In this document: positions 27,536 through 36,872 of the stretch, in pieces | Position numbering within the stretch: position 1 is the first letter of the stretch | Layout: every line of letters starts with the position of its first letter | Origin: RZYY01 sp036794825 | GTDB lineage: Bacteria; Bacteroidota; Bacteroidia; Bacteroidales; 4484-276 | Direction of reading: 5' to 3' | DNA length: 55,856 nucleotides | Assembly (NCBI GenBank): GCA_036794825.1 | Contig: DAIRGA010000033.1 | Location: forward strand, 1-55,856 | Notes under the pieces: model-generated | The model's database searches: none | What the model saw: the letters and a program-made list of their open reading frames with translations, nothing else | Told to the model about the DNA's origin: nothing | Translations under genes and position numbers: made by a program

Positions 27536-27597
27536 CTTTGCGCCTTAGTGTCTTTGTGGCCTGAATAGTTTGGCCACGAAGGCTCAAAGACACAAAG
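27536..27597. repeat. imperfect hairpin repeat in the adhesin upstream region
   Basis: Two 26-bp arms (27536-27561 and 27572-27597) pair at about 20 of 26 positions around a 10-nt loop, and most mismatches are G-T. The CTTTGCGCCTTAGTGTCTTT-type sequence is kin to the units of the array at 36111-36732. The rest of the 420-bp region 27392-27811 holds a possible promoter and the terminator of the neighbouring gene. Confidence 0.6.
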
Positions 27598-27759
27598 TAT
27601 GATAAAACACCTTCGTTAAAACACAGTAATTCAACATTTTATTTGTGAAAGAACGGTTTCGAAATCTCAGCAAGAATTAATTCTCCAATCCTGGTATCCT
27701 GTTATGTCTCCAAAAGATTTTTGAATGGAACAAATGTAGAAAAATTCCGGAACAAACAA

Positions 27760-27791
27760 AAAGCCGGATGAATTTTCACTCACCCGGCTTT
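27760..27791 (-). terminator. terminator of the DUF4397 gene
   Basis: Arms AAAGCCGGATGA (27760-27771) and TCACCCGGCTTT (27780-27791) pair with one mismatch. On the minus strand the hairpin is followed by TTTTTGTTTG. It lies 20 bp beyond the stop of the gene ending at 27812. Confidence 0.75.
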
Positions 27792-27811
27792 GCATGCAAG
27801 AATACAGTTGA

Positions 27812-29608
27812 TTATTTTTTCACGAATTTCAGGCTTTGCACTCCGGTTTCGGTGTGCAGGTTTATGATGTAAACCCCGTTGGCAAAGCTTCTGGTGTTGA
27901 TTTCCAGCTTATTGGAGGTCAGATTGTCATAGGTTACGATTTTTTTGCCAATCAGGTTAACGATTTCAAGATGGGTTGCATCCTGCAAAATCTCGATGAA
28001 AAGAACCTCCTGTGCAGGATTTGGATAGATTTTCAAACTCTTGCTTTCGAGGGTTTCTACGGAGCTGGTTTTTTCGAGTTCAAGCAAAGCGCCGCCGGCC
28101 GGAGTTGCAACATAGAGGCCAAATAGCGGGCCGCTGCTGTTGTTGGCTGGATTCAGAAAGCCGCTGGCAAGAACGGTGATTGCCTGGCCGGCCAGCCCTC
28201 CCAGAGGAGCAGCAAAAGTAGCCACCTCAGAGGTTCCGGAACCATCGCGAACCTGGATAGAATAGTTGGCTGCCGGAAGTTCGAGGTAACCTGCAAAAGC
28301 GCCATAAGCAACATCATTGGCGATTTCGGTAGGTGTTCCGGTAACTTCGTAAATATCAACGGTTGGTGCATCGGTTGACCCGTGGAAAACAAGAACATCG
28401 GTGTTGGTTGCTACCGAAGATACTTCACGGCCTGTATCATAGGCAAATACACTGAAAGGCACATTGGGATCATAGCCGCTGGGGCTTACAATACCGTTGG
28501 CAATAAAAATATAGGTTTTGTCGGCCTCGAGGGTAACTACCTGAGAATAGATAGGATTAGTCGGATCAACGCTGTCTGAGCCTTTGATGCCAATATTAAG
28601 CGGCATGCCCGCGGGAGCGCTGAGGAACGGAGATGCCTGTCTGAAGCCGAAATCGTCGAGAACTTTCAGGTCGTTGAGCCAGATATCAACAGCAGCAGCA
28701 GCCAGGTCAGCCGAGTTGTGGATGATCTGAACGCGTGCAATCTGGGGAACCGGAACGGTGAGCGGAATTTTGAAATCCACACAGTTGCCGTTTTCGTCGT
28801 AATCTTTTCCTTCGCCTGCAGCCCAGTCGCCAGCATTGAAAACACAGTCAATGGCAGTAACTACATCAGTGGGTAACAGCCCGTAGAAAAGCGCGGGAAC
28901 GTAGGAAATCGTCCAGATATGGTCGCCGGTGGGAGGACCCATAAAGGGAACGACAAAATCCACACAGTTACCGTTTTCGTCAAATGCTTTTCCTTCACCT
29001 GCTGACCAGGCTCCGGCGTTGAAAACACAGTTAATGGCTGTTACTTCCGAGCCAGCCGGTATATCATAAAAGGCAGCCGGAGTAAAAGTGATGCTCCAGG
29101 TGCCGTCGCCGTTGCTGGTGAGTTTTGGCTTTTTGCCATCAGCGCCCGTTCCGTCGAAAGCAACCACTTTTTGCCACGCCTGGCCATCAAGGGTAACTCC
29201 GGAGTGCATCATCACCGAGTCTGCTGCAAGCAAAGCATCGGCAGGGCAGGAGATGTTAGCGTTAAGTGTGAGTGTAATTTCATCCCATGCAGTGGCGGTT
29301 GATGGGCTGATGGTTACCGGATAAACCGGCGGAACATATTTTACCAGTTTTGGTTTTTGACCGTTGGCGCCGGTTCCGTCAAAAGCAACTACCTTTTGCC
29401 ATGCCTGACCATTAACGGTAACGCCGGAGTGCATCATTACCGAATCAGCATTGAGCAATGCTCCGTCCGGACAGGATTTCGTTGCATCCAGGTAAATGGT
29501 AACCAGCTCATACGCGGTGGCATTGGCCGGGTGAATGGTTATGGCATTCTGAGCCATAAGTACTCCAAAATAGAGGAGTGAAATCGCTAAAAGTAATAGT
29601 TTTCTCAT
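27812..29608 (-). CDS. T9SS cargo with repeated 'MHSGV' modules and DUF4397
   Basis: This 598-residue secreted protein has a signal peptide (to about 19, 'GVLMAQ'), two copies of an Ig-like module containing 'ADSVMMHSGVT' and 'AWQKVVAFDGTGA' (about 20-75 and 80-145), two copies of a module containing 'AINCVFNAGAW' and 'DENGNCVDF' (about 150-200 and 205-260), a DUF4397 region ('ARVQIIHNSADL', about 270-480) and a T9SS type A sorting domain ('LKIYPNPAQE'). The 'MHSGV...' plus 'FNAG.W' pairing resembles carbohydrate-binding modules attached to Bacteroidota alpha-amylases, so glycan binding is plausible but not shown. The repeat order (first half, full unit, second half) looks like a tandem duplication with internal loss. 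It is divergent from the susCDE operon. Confidence 0.75.
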   Translation of the reverse strand: MRKLLLLAISLLYFGVLMAQNAITIHPANATAYELVTIYLDATKSCPDGALLNADSVMMHSGVTVNGQAWQKVVAFDGTGANGQKPKLVKYVPPVYPVTISPSTATAWDEITLTLNANISCPADALLAADSVMMHSGVTLDGQAWQKVVAFDGTGADGKKPKLTSNGDGTWSITFTPAAFYDIPAGSEVTAINCVFNAGAWSAGEGKAFDENGNCVDFVVPFMGPPTGDHIWTISYVPALFYGLLPTDVVTAIDCVFNAGDWAAGEGKDYDENGNCVDFKIPLTVPVPQIARVQIIHNSADLAAAAVDIWLNDLKVLDDFGFRQASPFLSAPAGMPLNIGIKGSDSVDPTNPIYSQVVTLEADKTYIFIANGIVSPSGYDPNVPFSVFAYDTGREVSSVATNTDVLVFHGSTDAPTVDIYEVTGTPTEIANDVAYGAFAGYLELPAANYSIQVRDGSGTSEVATFAAPLGGLAGQAITVLASGFLNPANNSSGPLFGLYVATPAGGALLELEKTSSVETLESKSLKIYPNPAQEVLFIEILQDATHLEIVNLIGKKIVTYDNLTSNKLEINTRSFANGVYIINLHTETGVQSLKFVKK

Positions 29609-29659
29609 GTTTTGAACTTTTTAATTGTTATTGATAAATGTTGAGAATAAATCTGGCCA

Positions 29660-29667
29660 CAAATTTA
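29660..29667 (-). promoter_or_regulatory. putative -7 element of the DUF4397 gene
   Basis: TAAATTTG on the minus strand fits TAnnTTTG and lies about 50 bp upstream of the start at 29608. TTTG motifs occur further upstream (29686-29683) at a shorter spacing than usual. Confidence 0.45.
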
Positions 29668-29808
29668 TAATTTTATCCAAAACAAAATTCTGGAGGCAGG
29701 ATTTCCATTCTGCGTAATTTGTGATTCGGGATTTATTCAAGCAGGGTATCCATAAATTTTTTGGTTGTAACAACTGTTTCAAAATGACTTCAGGTTCTGA
29801 TTTTTATC

Positions 29809-29816
29809 TACTTTTG
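29809..29816 (+). promoter_or_regulatory. putative -7 element of the susCDE operon
   Basis: TACTTTTG is an exact TAnnTTTG match, 59 bp upstream of the susC start. It is divergent from the promoter at 29660-29667, with about 140 bp between the two. Confidence 0.55.
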
Positions 29817-29875
29817 CGCGTTGTTTTTAATTATGAATATTGTTCTAAATAATTAATAATGAAATAATTAATACT

Positions 29876-32830
29876 ATGTCTAAACAAATTGCCAGCAAAT
29901 TGTTCTTTGTGCTGATGTTGCTATTTGGCGTTTCATCAGCATTTGCGCAACGAGGTGAAGTTACAGGAACCGTTATTGACGGCTCTGATAACTCCACCAT
30001 CCCGGGTGCATCCATTGTTATCAAAGGCACTGTACAGGGTACAACTTCGGATATCAATGGTGCTTTCAGCCTCACTGTTGACCCCAACACCACCCTGGTT
30101 GTATCCTTTATTGGTTACAAAACGCAGGAGCTTGTTGCTCAACCCGGAGCGAAACTTAACATTATCATGGAATCGGAGGTAACTGCCCTCGATGAACTGG
30201 TGGTAATCGGTTACGGTGTTCAGAAAAAATCTGACCGTACCGGAGCCGTTCAGTCAATTTCGGCCGCTGATATGAATACCGGCGTTCTTACCGACCCGGT
30301 GCAGGGCCTGCAGGGTAAGGTTGCCGGTGTGATGGTTACCAAAAAGGGTGGCGACCCCAACTCCGGCTTCGATATAAAAATCAGGGGAGCCTCCAGTCTG
30401 GTTACCAATACCGGGCCTCTCTACGTGGTTGATGGTGTGCCGGGCGCTGATCCCACTGCCATTGCCCCGGAGGACATCGAAACCTTCAACATCCTTAAAG
30501 ATGCTTCGGCAGCAGCAATCTACGGTTCCAGAGGCGCCAACGGCGTTGTTATCATCACCACAAAAAGAGGTGTTGAGAGAAAAGGAGCTCAGATTGATTT
30601 CAATACCTTTTTCTCGATCGAGAATGTAGCCAACAAACTTGACCTGGTTAGCGGTGAAGACTATCGCGGATTTATTGGCGAGAATCCCGGGCTTGGCACG
30701 GCTTTCCTTGATGGCGGAGCCAATACCGACTGGCAGGATGAGATCTTCCGCACAGGCTCATCCCAAAATTACAACCTTGCTTTCTCCGGCGGCGACAGCA
30801 AAACCAGCTACCGGGCTTCTTTATCACATCAGAAATTCAACGGTTTGGTAATCGGTTCGGATAAAACCCGCACCATTGGCCGTATAAACCTCGACCAGAA
30901 AGCGCTGGATGATAAACTAGTCATCTCCACCGGACTGTCGGCCACGATGGAAAACAACAATTACATCAGTTACAGCGGCTGGGGTTCCAACGAAGTTCTT
31001 TACCAGGCTTACCAGCGAAACCCAACCGATCCGGTGTATGATGCAGATGGCAATTTCTACGAAATCGAGCGCGTATTTCAATATTACAACCCGGTGGCCC
31101 TCGTTGACCAGATTCACAACGAGCGCGATGCCAAAAGGTTGTTCGGTTATCTTAAAGCTGATTATGAAATCGTTACTGGCCTCTTTGCCGGTGTGAATAT
31201 GGCTTATACCCGCAACGACGATGAAGCCTTCTACTTCGAGCCTACCACCATGTACCTTGGAACTCACCAGGGGTATGGCCGCCGCGGATACAACAACTTC
31301 GAATCAAAAGTGCTGGAAGCTACCCTCAGATATAATCACAATTGGGGCTTAAGCGATTTACAGACTGTCTTAGGATACTCCTTCCAGGAAGATATGTACG
31401 ACGGTTTTGCAGCACAGGGTCGTCAGCCTTTTGAAAACTACACCATGATGCACGACCTTTCACTGTTTCAAAGTGTAAGCCCCGGAGATATTACTTCCTA
31501 CAAAAACTCCAACAGACTGATATCCTTCTTCGCCAGGGGTATTTATAGTTACGACTCCAAGTATTTCCTCACTGCGACACTGCGTCGCGACGGTTCCTCA
31601 AAATTTGGCGAAAACAATGAATGGGGTTTATTCCCTTCAGCCTCAGCGATGTGGAATATCACCAATGAAGATTTTATGCAGAACGTTGATTTCCTGAACA
31701 GCCTCCGCCTGCGCGTTGGTTATGGTATCACCGGTAACCAGGAGATTGGTAATTACAACGACATTGCCTACTATCAATCGGCCGGAAACTCTTTCAACTT
31801 CGAAACCGGCGAAACAGCTATCCTGTTTGCCTATGCCCACAACGCAAACCCCGACCTGAAATGGGAAGAAAACGCTGAATTGAACATCGGTATTGATTTT
31901 GGATTCCTTAGCGATCGTATTTCCGGTTCATTCGACTTTTTCCAGAAAAATACCTACGACCTGCTGGGAAATTACTCCGTTCCCGTGCCGCCAAACCCGG
32001 TTGACCGCATCTGGGCCAACGTTGGCGAATTCCAGGTAACTGGTTTTGAGATGTATGTGCAAGGCTATCCCATCAAGAAAAAAGACTTTGACTGGAGATC
32101 TTCGCTGGTTTTCTCTACTTATCAGCAGGATGTAATTTCGCTCTCCAACGATAAATACGAATGGTCGCAACTGCAGGTAGGTTACCTCTCAGGTCCCGGC
32201 CTTGTTGGCGATCTCAACTGGACGCAGATTGTGAAACCCGGTGAAGAGCTCGGAACCTGGTACATGCCGCAGTATGCCGGCTTATCTCAGGATGGTAAGT
32301 TCCTGTTCTACACCGCTTCAGGTGGCGTAACCCGCGAACTCGAACAGGCTGAAAGAAGAGTGGTTGGCTCTGCTCAACCCGACTTTGAACTGGGCTGGTC
32401 AAACTACTTTACCTTTAAGAAAAACTGGGATTTCAATTTTACCTTCCGCGGTGTTTTTGGTCATGAAATCTTCAATACAACCCGCCTTATCTTCGGTAAT
32501 CCGATCTTCCTGCCCGACAGAAACGTGCTTTACGAAGCGCTGGATGAATACGACCGCGGACTGCGCGATAATCCTAAGCTGAGCGACTATTACCTGGAGG
32601 ATGGTACTTTTATCCGTCTCGACAACCTTTCGCTCGGATACAATTTCACCAACATCGGCGGCTTCGAGCGCATACGTCTCTACTTTGCCTCCAATAACGT
32701 GTTTACCATCACCGGATACTCAGGCATTGACCCTGAAATCTCTCCAAGCGGTCTATCCTTCGGTCTCGACCAGTACAACACCTACCCGAAAGCACGGACT
32801 TATACCTTTGGACTTAACATAACTCTATAA
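29876..32830 (+). CDS. SusC/RagA-family TonB-linked outer-membrane transporter
   Basis: This 984-residue TonB-dependent beta-barrel imports oligosaccharides or peptides across the outer membrane together with its SusD lid. It has a signal peptide (to about 24, 'VSSAFAQ'), a carboxypeptidase D regulatory-like domain (about 28-105), a TonB-box-like segment 'ALDELVVIGYG', a plug domain (about 115-230, including 'IYGSRGANGVVIITTKRG') and a barrel reaching the C-terminus ('YTFGLNITL'). Length is typical for the family. susD follows after 18 bp and susE 77 bp after that. The substrate cannot be told from this gene; no hydrolase, anti-sigma factor or hybrid sensor accompanies the locus in the window. 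Confidence 0.95.
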   Translation: MSKQIASKLFFVLMLLFGVSSAFAQRGEVTGTVIDGSDNSTIPGASIVIKGTVQGTTSDINGAFSLTVDPNTTLVVSFIGYKTQELVAQPGAKLNIIMESEVTALDELVVIGYGVQKKSDRTGAVQSISAADMNTGVLTDPVQGLQGKVAGVMVTKKGGDPNSGFDIKIRGASSLVTNTGPLYVVDGVPGADPTAIAPEDIETFNILKDASAAAIYGSRGANGVVIITTKRGVERKGAQIDFNTFFSIENVANKLDLVSGEDYRGFIGENPGLGTAFLDGGANTDWQDEIFRTGSSQNYNLAFSGGDSKTSYRASLSHQKFNGLVIGSDKTRTIGRINLDQKALDDKLVISTGLSATMENNNYISYSGWGSNEVLYQAYQRNPTDPVYDADGNFYEIERVFQYYNPVALVDQIHNERDAKRLFGYLKADYEIVTGLFAGVNMAYTRNDDEAFYFEPTTMYLGTHQGYGRRGYNNFESKVLEATLRYNHNWGLSDLQTVLGYSFQEDMYDGFAAQGRQPFENYTMMHDLSLFQSVSPGDITSYKNSNRLISFFARGIYSYDSKYFLTATLRRDGSSKFGENNEWGLFPSASAMWNITNEDFMQNVDFLNSLRLRVGYGITGNQEIGNYNDIAYYQSAGNSFNFETGETAILFAYAHNANPDLKWEENAELNIGIDFGFLSDRISGSFDFFQKNTYDLLGNYSVPVPPNPVDRIWANVGEFQVTGFEMYVQGYPIKKKDFDWRSSLVFSTYQQDVISLSNDKYEWSQLQVGYLSGPGLVGDLNWTQIVKPGEELGTWYMPQYAGLSQDGKFLFYTASGGVTRELEQAERRVVGSAQPDFELGWSNYFTFKKNWDFNFTFRGVFGHEIFNTTRLIFGNPIFLPDRNVLYEALDEYDRGLRDNPKLSDYYLEDGTFIRLDNLSLGYNFTNIGGFERIRLYFASNNVFTITGYSGIDPEISPSGLSFGLDQYNTYPKARTYTFGLNITL

Positions 32831-32848
32831 CCTTTAAAATTATAATCC

Positions 32849-34348
32849 ATGAAAAAGATATTTCTTGCATTTTTTATGCTTACAGTAATTCAGTTCGGTT
32901 GCACCGACCTTGATGACGTTCTTTATGACAAAATACCTGCAGATGAATACACTGCAGATCCTATTCTGAAAATGAGTCCTATTTATGCTCCCATGCGCGA
33001 ATTTAACGACTGGGGTGGCTGGTGGTTTGCTCAGGAAGTTACCACAGACGCCGTTGTGTGCCCTACCCGTGGCGGCGACTGGGACGATGGTGGCAAGTGG
33101 CGCGTTTTGCACCAGCATACATGGGACAATAACACCGAAGCCGTTAACAGTATGTGGAGCCGTTTTTACCGCGGAGTTGTGGAGGCCAATAAGTTCCTGG
33201 AAGAGCAGGCCAATTTTGCCGGCGACCCCATAGTGGACGAAGCCATTGCAAAAGCCTTGATACTAAGGTCATACTACTATTATCTACTTATTGATAACTA
33301 CAAAGACGTACCTTACATTACCATTTATCTCGGTGCACCAGAACAACCTGTAAGAAATTTCAGAAAGGATATTTATAATGAAATCCTGACAACAGTTGAA
33401 CAAAGTGCTCCACTCATTAGCCCAAGCACTTCCAAGACCGGCGTAAACCAGGGTATGGTCTATACATTCCTTGCCAAACTCTACCTGAACCACGCCGTTT
33501 ACCTCGAAGAAGTAAAGCCTGAATACTGGGCAAAAGCTGAAGAATATTGCCAGAAGGTAATTGATCTTGGTCAATATTCTCTTGAGAGTGATGCACTTGC
33601 ACCATTCGTTACCAGCAATGAGAATTCGCCAGAAAATATCTGGGTTATTCCTTTTGACGAAGATACTTACCAGGGTTTCAACCTTCATATGAGAACCCTC
33701 CATTATAACAGCAACCAGACTTTTGAAATGGTAGTAGGCCCATGGAATGGCTTTGCTGTTATGTATGACCATTATATGACCTACGAAGATGGCGATCGTC
33801 GCAAAGATGGTTTCCTCGTCGGACCTCAGTACACCTATGGCGGTCAACCTATTATTGACCAGGGCGCCGGTGGAATTCCGCTGGTTTTCAACCCTGTTAT
33901 CCCATCGTTGACTATGGGTGAAGGCAATACACCTGATGAGATCAGAAACTCAGGAGCGCGTGTGGTGAAATTTGAAATCAAACGCGGAGCAAAAGACAAT
34001 CTGAGCAACGATTTCCCAATATACCGCTATGCCGATGTATTGCTGATGAAAGCCGAGGCACTCATCCGCCAGGGACAGAATGGCGATGAATACGTTAATT
34101 TAGTTCGCAACCGCGCCGGTTTATCCAGCTGGACAGGTGTGACCCTTACCCAGCTCCTCGCCGAAAGAGGCCGCGAATTGTTCTGGGAAGCTCACCGCCG
34201 TCAGGATCTGATCCGCTTTGGTGAATTCAACAAACCATGGTGGGAAAAGCTGGCAAGTACCCCCGACCGTAACACCTTCCCCGTGCCGCAGTGGGCAATT
34301 GATGCTAATCCAAATCTTGCATTGCCTCCGGTTGCCATCACTAAATAA
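32849..34348 (+). CDS. SusD/RagB-family nutrient-binding outer-membrane lipoprotein
   Basis: This 499-residue surface lipoprotein caps the SusC barrel and captures the substrate. It has a lipoprotein signal peptide with Cys18 ('VIQFGC') followed by 'TDLDD', acidic residues typical of the Bacteroidota surface-export signal. The TPR-like alpha-helical fold of SusD is supported by 'ALILRSYYYYLLIDNYKDVPY' split across the N-terminal third, and by the C-terminal SusD motif 'LLAERGRELFWEAHRRQDLIRFG'-type region (about 435-460). The gene is 18 bp downstream of susC. Confidence 0.94.
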   Translation: MKKIFLAFFMLTVIQFGCTDLDDVLYDKIPADEYTADPILKMSPIYAPMREFNDWGGWWFAQEVTTDAVVCPTRGGDWDDGGKWRVLHQHTWDNNTEAVNSMWSRFYRGVVEANKFLEEQANFAGDPIVDEAIAKALILRSYYYYLLIDNYKDVPYITIYLGAPEQPVRNFRKDIYNEILTTVEQSAPLISPSTSKTGVNQGMVYTFLAKLYLNHAVYLEEVKPEYWAKAEEYCQKVIDLGQYSLESDALAPFVTSNENSPENIWVIPFDEDTYQGFNLHMRTLHYNSNQTFEMVVGPWNGFAVMYDHYMTYEDGDRRKDGFLVGPQYTYGGQPIIDQGAGGIPLVFNPVIPSLTMGEGNTPDEIRNSGARVVKFEIKRGAKDNLSNDFPIYRYADVLLMKAEALIRQGQNGDEYVNLVRNRAGLSSWTGVTLTQLLAERGRELFWEAHRRQDLIRFGEFNKPWWEKLASTPDRNTFPVPQWAIDANPNLALPPVAITK

Positions 34349-34425
34349 TAATTTAATACTTTTGCAGTTTGAAAGGCTAATTCATTTTTTCTAACTTAAT
34401 TTTATAAACCAAAACTATCTTAAAA

Positions 34426-35976
34426 ATGAAAAAAAGTTCATTAAAATGGTTCCTGCGTACAGCAGCGCTGCTCCTGTTCTCTGCTGTAATTCTTGTTTCT
34501 TGTAAAGATGATGATGATGATACTCCTCCTCCAGTAGTAGTTGAGGATGGGCTTTACATCGTTGGTGCTGGTACAGCACTCACCGATTACAACATCAAAG
34601 GTTTGTTCAAACCTACCCGCAATGAAGTAAATCAGACTGAAAGAGCAAGCCTGATGGAAATTTTCGTTGCTGTAAAAGCTGGCGCCGATGGATTTAACAT
34701 TATGCAGGTTTCAGGCGCTACCAAAACTTCACACGGCCCTGGTGCCGATTTTGCGGTTGTTGGCGAAGCCGACCGTATTGGCGATGAACCAAAACTCGAT
34801 TTCTGGCGTGGTTCTCTCGCTGTTTCCCAAACAAAATTCACCGTACCTGAAGATGGTTTATACCATGTGGTGATTGATACCGAAGTGATGAAAGTTGCCA
34901 TTATCCCTGTTAAATACTGGGGATTGATTGGTGCAGCTACTCCAGGCGGGTGGAGCAACGATACTCAGATTCCGGCCGGAGCTTTCGATCTCAATACCAT
35001 GACTTTTGAAGTTACCGGTGTAACCATGACCAAAGCCGATTACAAATTCCGCTATTCAGGTGGTTGGAAGGTGGTTATTGATGATAATGTTGACCTCGGC
35101 GGTGGAGTTATGGGCGTAAGAGTAAACACCAACTTTGGCGGCGCTGTTAACGCACTCGTTCCTGGTGGCGCAAATATTGCCAATGATGAGGGCGGTATCT
35201 ACACAGCAAAAATGGTTTGGACACTCGGTGCAGCTTATGCAGCTACGATGACCAAAACCGGCGACCTCCAGGTATTTGATTATACCAATACACAGCTCGG
35301 TCTGGTTGGTGGAAGTCTCGTGGTTAACGGTGTTCCTCACAACTGGGATGAAACCATTATGTTGTCAACTCCTACCGTTGAAAACGAAACCAACTACACC
35401 TGGACTTACGACGGTGTTGAAGTACAGGTTGACGGCGGCGGATTCAAATTCAGAGAAGGTCAGGACTGGAACGGTAAAGTAATCGGTTACACCCAGGTAA
35501 CAATGGCTGGTCTGGCTGCTGATGATTTCGAAACCAATACCGATGGTAACTTTGTTCCTAAAGTTGCCGGTGTTTATGATTTCGAACTCTTTATTGATGC
35601 CGTAACCGAAACCTACAAAGTGACCGTCAACCCTTCAGGTGCAGCTCCTGAGCTTTATCTCCTTGGTGACGCTACACTGGCTGGTTGGGACAACACTGCT
35701 GCTCTGCCACTGACTGGCACAGGTGGAGTTTACACCATCACTACCGATCTGGCCGGCGCTGGTAAATACCTGAAATTCATTGTTACATTAGGTCAATGGG
35801 CTCCTCAGTACGGAACCGATGCCAACGGAACCAACACCGGTGGTAACCTTGTTTACCGTCCTGACGAAAATACTCCGGATCCACCGGCGATCCCCGCTCC
35901 GGATGCAGTTGGAACCTATGTAATCACAGCAAACACCAACGATCTTACTTATACTATTGCCCCAGCAAAGAAATAA
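34426..35976 (+). CDS. SusE/SusF-like outer-membrane glycan-binding lipoprotein
   Basis: This 516-residue lipoprotein has Cys26 ('AVILVSC') followed directly by 'KDDDDD', a strong surface-export signal. Two or three Ig/CBM-like beta-sandwich units follow ('YWGLIGAATPGGWSNDTQI' and 'ELYLLGDATLAGWDNTAAL'), typical of SusE/SusF starch-binding domains, which use aromatic residues such as the Trp in 'GGW' and 'AGW' to hold glucan. Its position third in the susC-susD operon supports this. A starch-like alpha-glucan is the most likely ligand by family analogy, but other substrates are possible. A terminator follows 25 bp downstream. Confidence 0.85.
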   Translation: MKKSSLKWFLRTAALLLFSAVILVSCKDDDDDTPPPVVVEDGLYIVGAGTALTDYNIKGLFKPTRNEVNQTERASLMEIFVAVKAGADGFNIMQVSGATKTSHGPGADFAVVGEADRIGDEPKLDFWRGSLAVSQTKFTVPEDGLYHVVIDTEVMKVAIIPVKYWGLIGAATPGGWSNDTQIPAGAFDLNTMTFEVTGVTMTKADYKFRYSGGWKVVIDDNVDLGGGVMGVRVNTNFGGAVNALVPGGANIANDEGGIYTAKMVWTLGAAYAATMTKTGDLQVFDYTNTQLGLVGGSLVVNGVPHNWDETIMLSTPTVENETNYTWTYDGVEVQVDGGGFKFREGQDWNGKVIGYTQVTMAGLAADDFETNTDGNFVPKVAGVYDFELFIDAVTETYKVTVNPSGAAPELYLLGDATLAGWDNTAALPLTGTGGVYTITTDLAGAGKYLKFIVTLGQWAPQYGTDANGTNTGGNLVYRPDENTPDPPAIPAPDAVGTYVITANTNDLTYTIAPAKK

Positions 35977-36000
35977 GTAAGAGATAATTCTAATCAACGA

Positions 36001-36034
36001 AAAGGTTGCTCCGGCTCTGGGGCAACCTTTTTTA
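36001..36034 (+). terminator. terminator of the susCDE operon
   Basis: AAAGGTTGC (36001-36009) pairs perfectly with GCAACCTTT (36022-36030), extended by further T residues. It is the classic hairpin plus T-run, just after the susE-like gene. Confidence 0.88.
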
Positions 36035-36110
36035 TTTCCTATCAATTAAATCCAATAGGATAAGTTTGCTGAGTCTGATAACACCAGGCGATGCCAAAAA
36101 GCTATTTTCT

Positions 36111-36732
36111 CCTTTGCGCTTTTGCGCCTTTGCGTGAAACAGAAAATCTCACGCCATGACGCCAAGACGCCAGTTATCAACCCAAACTCACAATTAACTT
36201 CTACTAAAAAAACCTTTGCGCTTTTGCGCCTTTGCGAGAAAAAATCTCACGCCAAGACGCCAAGACGCCAGTTATCAACCCAAACTCACAATTTACTTCT
36301 ACTAAAAAAACCTTTGCGCTTTTGCGCCTTTGCGAGAAAAAATCTCACGCCAAGACGCCAAGACGCCAGTTATCAACCCAAACTCACAATTTACTTCTAC
36401 TAAAAAAACCTTTGCGCTTTTGCGCCTTTGCGTGAAAAAGAAAATCTNNNNNNNNNNNNNNNNNNNNNNNNNNNNNNNNNNNNNNNNNNNNNNNNNNNNN
36501 NNNNNNNNNNNNNNNNNNNNNNNNNNNNNNNNNNNNNNNNNNNNNNNACTTCTACTAAAAAAACCTTTGCGCTTTTGCGCCTTTGCGTGAAAAAGAAAAT
36601 CTCACGCCAAGACGCCAAGACGCCAAGTATCAGACCCAAACTCACAATTAACTTCTACTAAAAAAACCTTTGCGCTTTTGCGCCTTTGCGTGAAAAAGAA
36701 AATCTCACGCCAAGACGCCAAGACGCGAAGAC
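36111..36732. repeat. tandem array of about 98-bp partly palindromic units
   Basis: The unit begins ACTTCTACTAAAAAAACC at 36197, 36295, 36393, 36548 and 36651. Spacings are 98, 98, (gap) and 103 bp; the longer unit carries an extra GTGAAAAAG-type insertion. Each unit contains CTTTGCGCTTTTGCGCC and, inverted, CACGCCAAGACGCCAAG, so each can fold into a hairpin. A partial unit precedes the first full one and a degenerate one ends the array. The 896-bp region between the susE-like gene and 36873 holds only this array and terminators. Short open frames within it repeat with the unit and are not genes. Confidence 0.93.
36448..36547. other. assembly gap (100 N)
   Basis: Exactly 100 unknown bases interrupt the tandem array. 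A round 100 usually denotes a scaffold gap of unknown or estimated size, so the true number of repeat units is uncertain. Confidence 0.97.
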
Positions 36733-36775
36733 AAAGAGACCAAGACTATAACTCTGGTTTGCATGAGAAAAGAAA

Positions 36776-36810
36776 AGGCCGGTCATTTGCAGACCAGCCT
36801 CTTTTGTTTT
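36776..36810 (-). terminator. terminator of the choice-of-anchor V gene
   Basis: Arms AGGCCGGTC (36776-36784) and GACCAGCCT (36792-36800) pair with one mismatch and are flanked by A-rich sequence on one side and T-rich on the other, so the hairpin could work in both directions. It lies about 60 bp beyond the stop at 36873. Confidence 0.75.
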
Positions 36811-36872
36811 AAAATTTTGTCTTCTGTTGAAGTTGTCGGGAATTCAACGTCAACCCATTTAAGTATCATAAA

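Noticed and set aside
36122..36661. Short repeated open frames across the tandem array
   Set aside because: They repeat with the DNA unit, read through the N gap and encode the hairpin sequence. They are by-products of the repeat.
36111..36732. A CRISPR array
   Set aside because: The whole unit of about 98 bp repeats, with no unique spacers between short repeats, and no cas genes are nearby.
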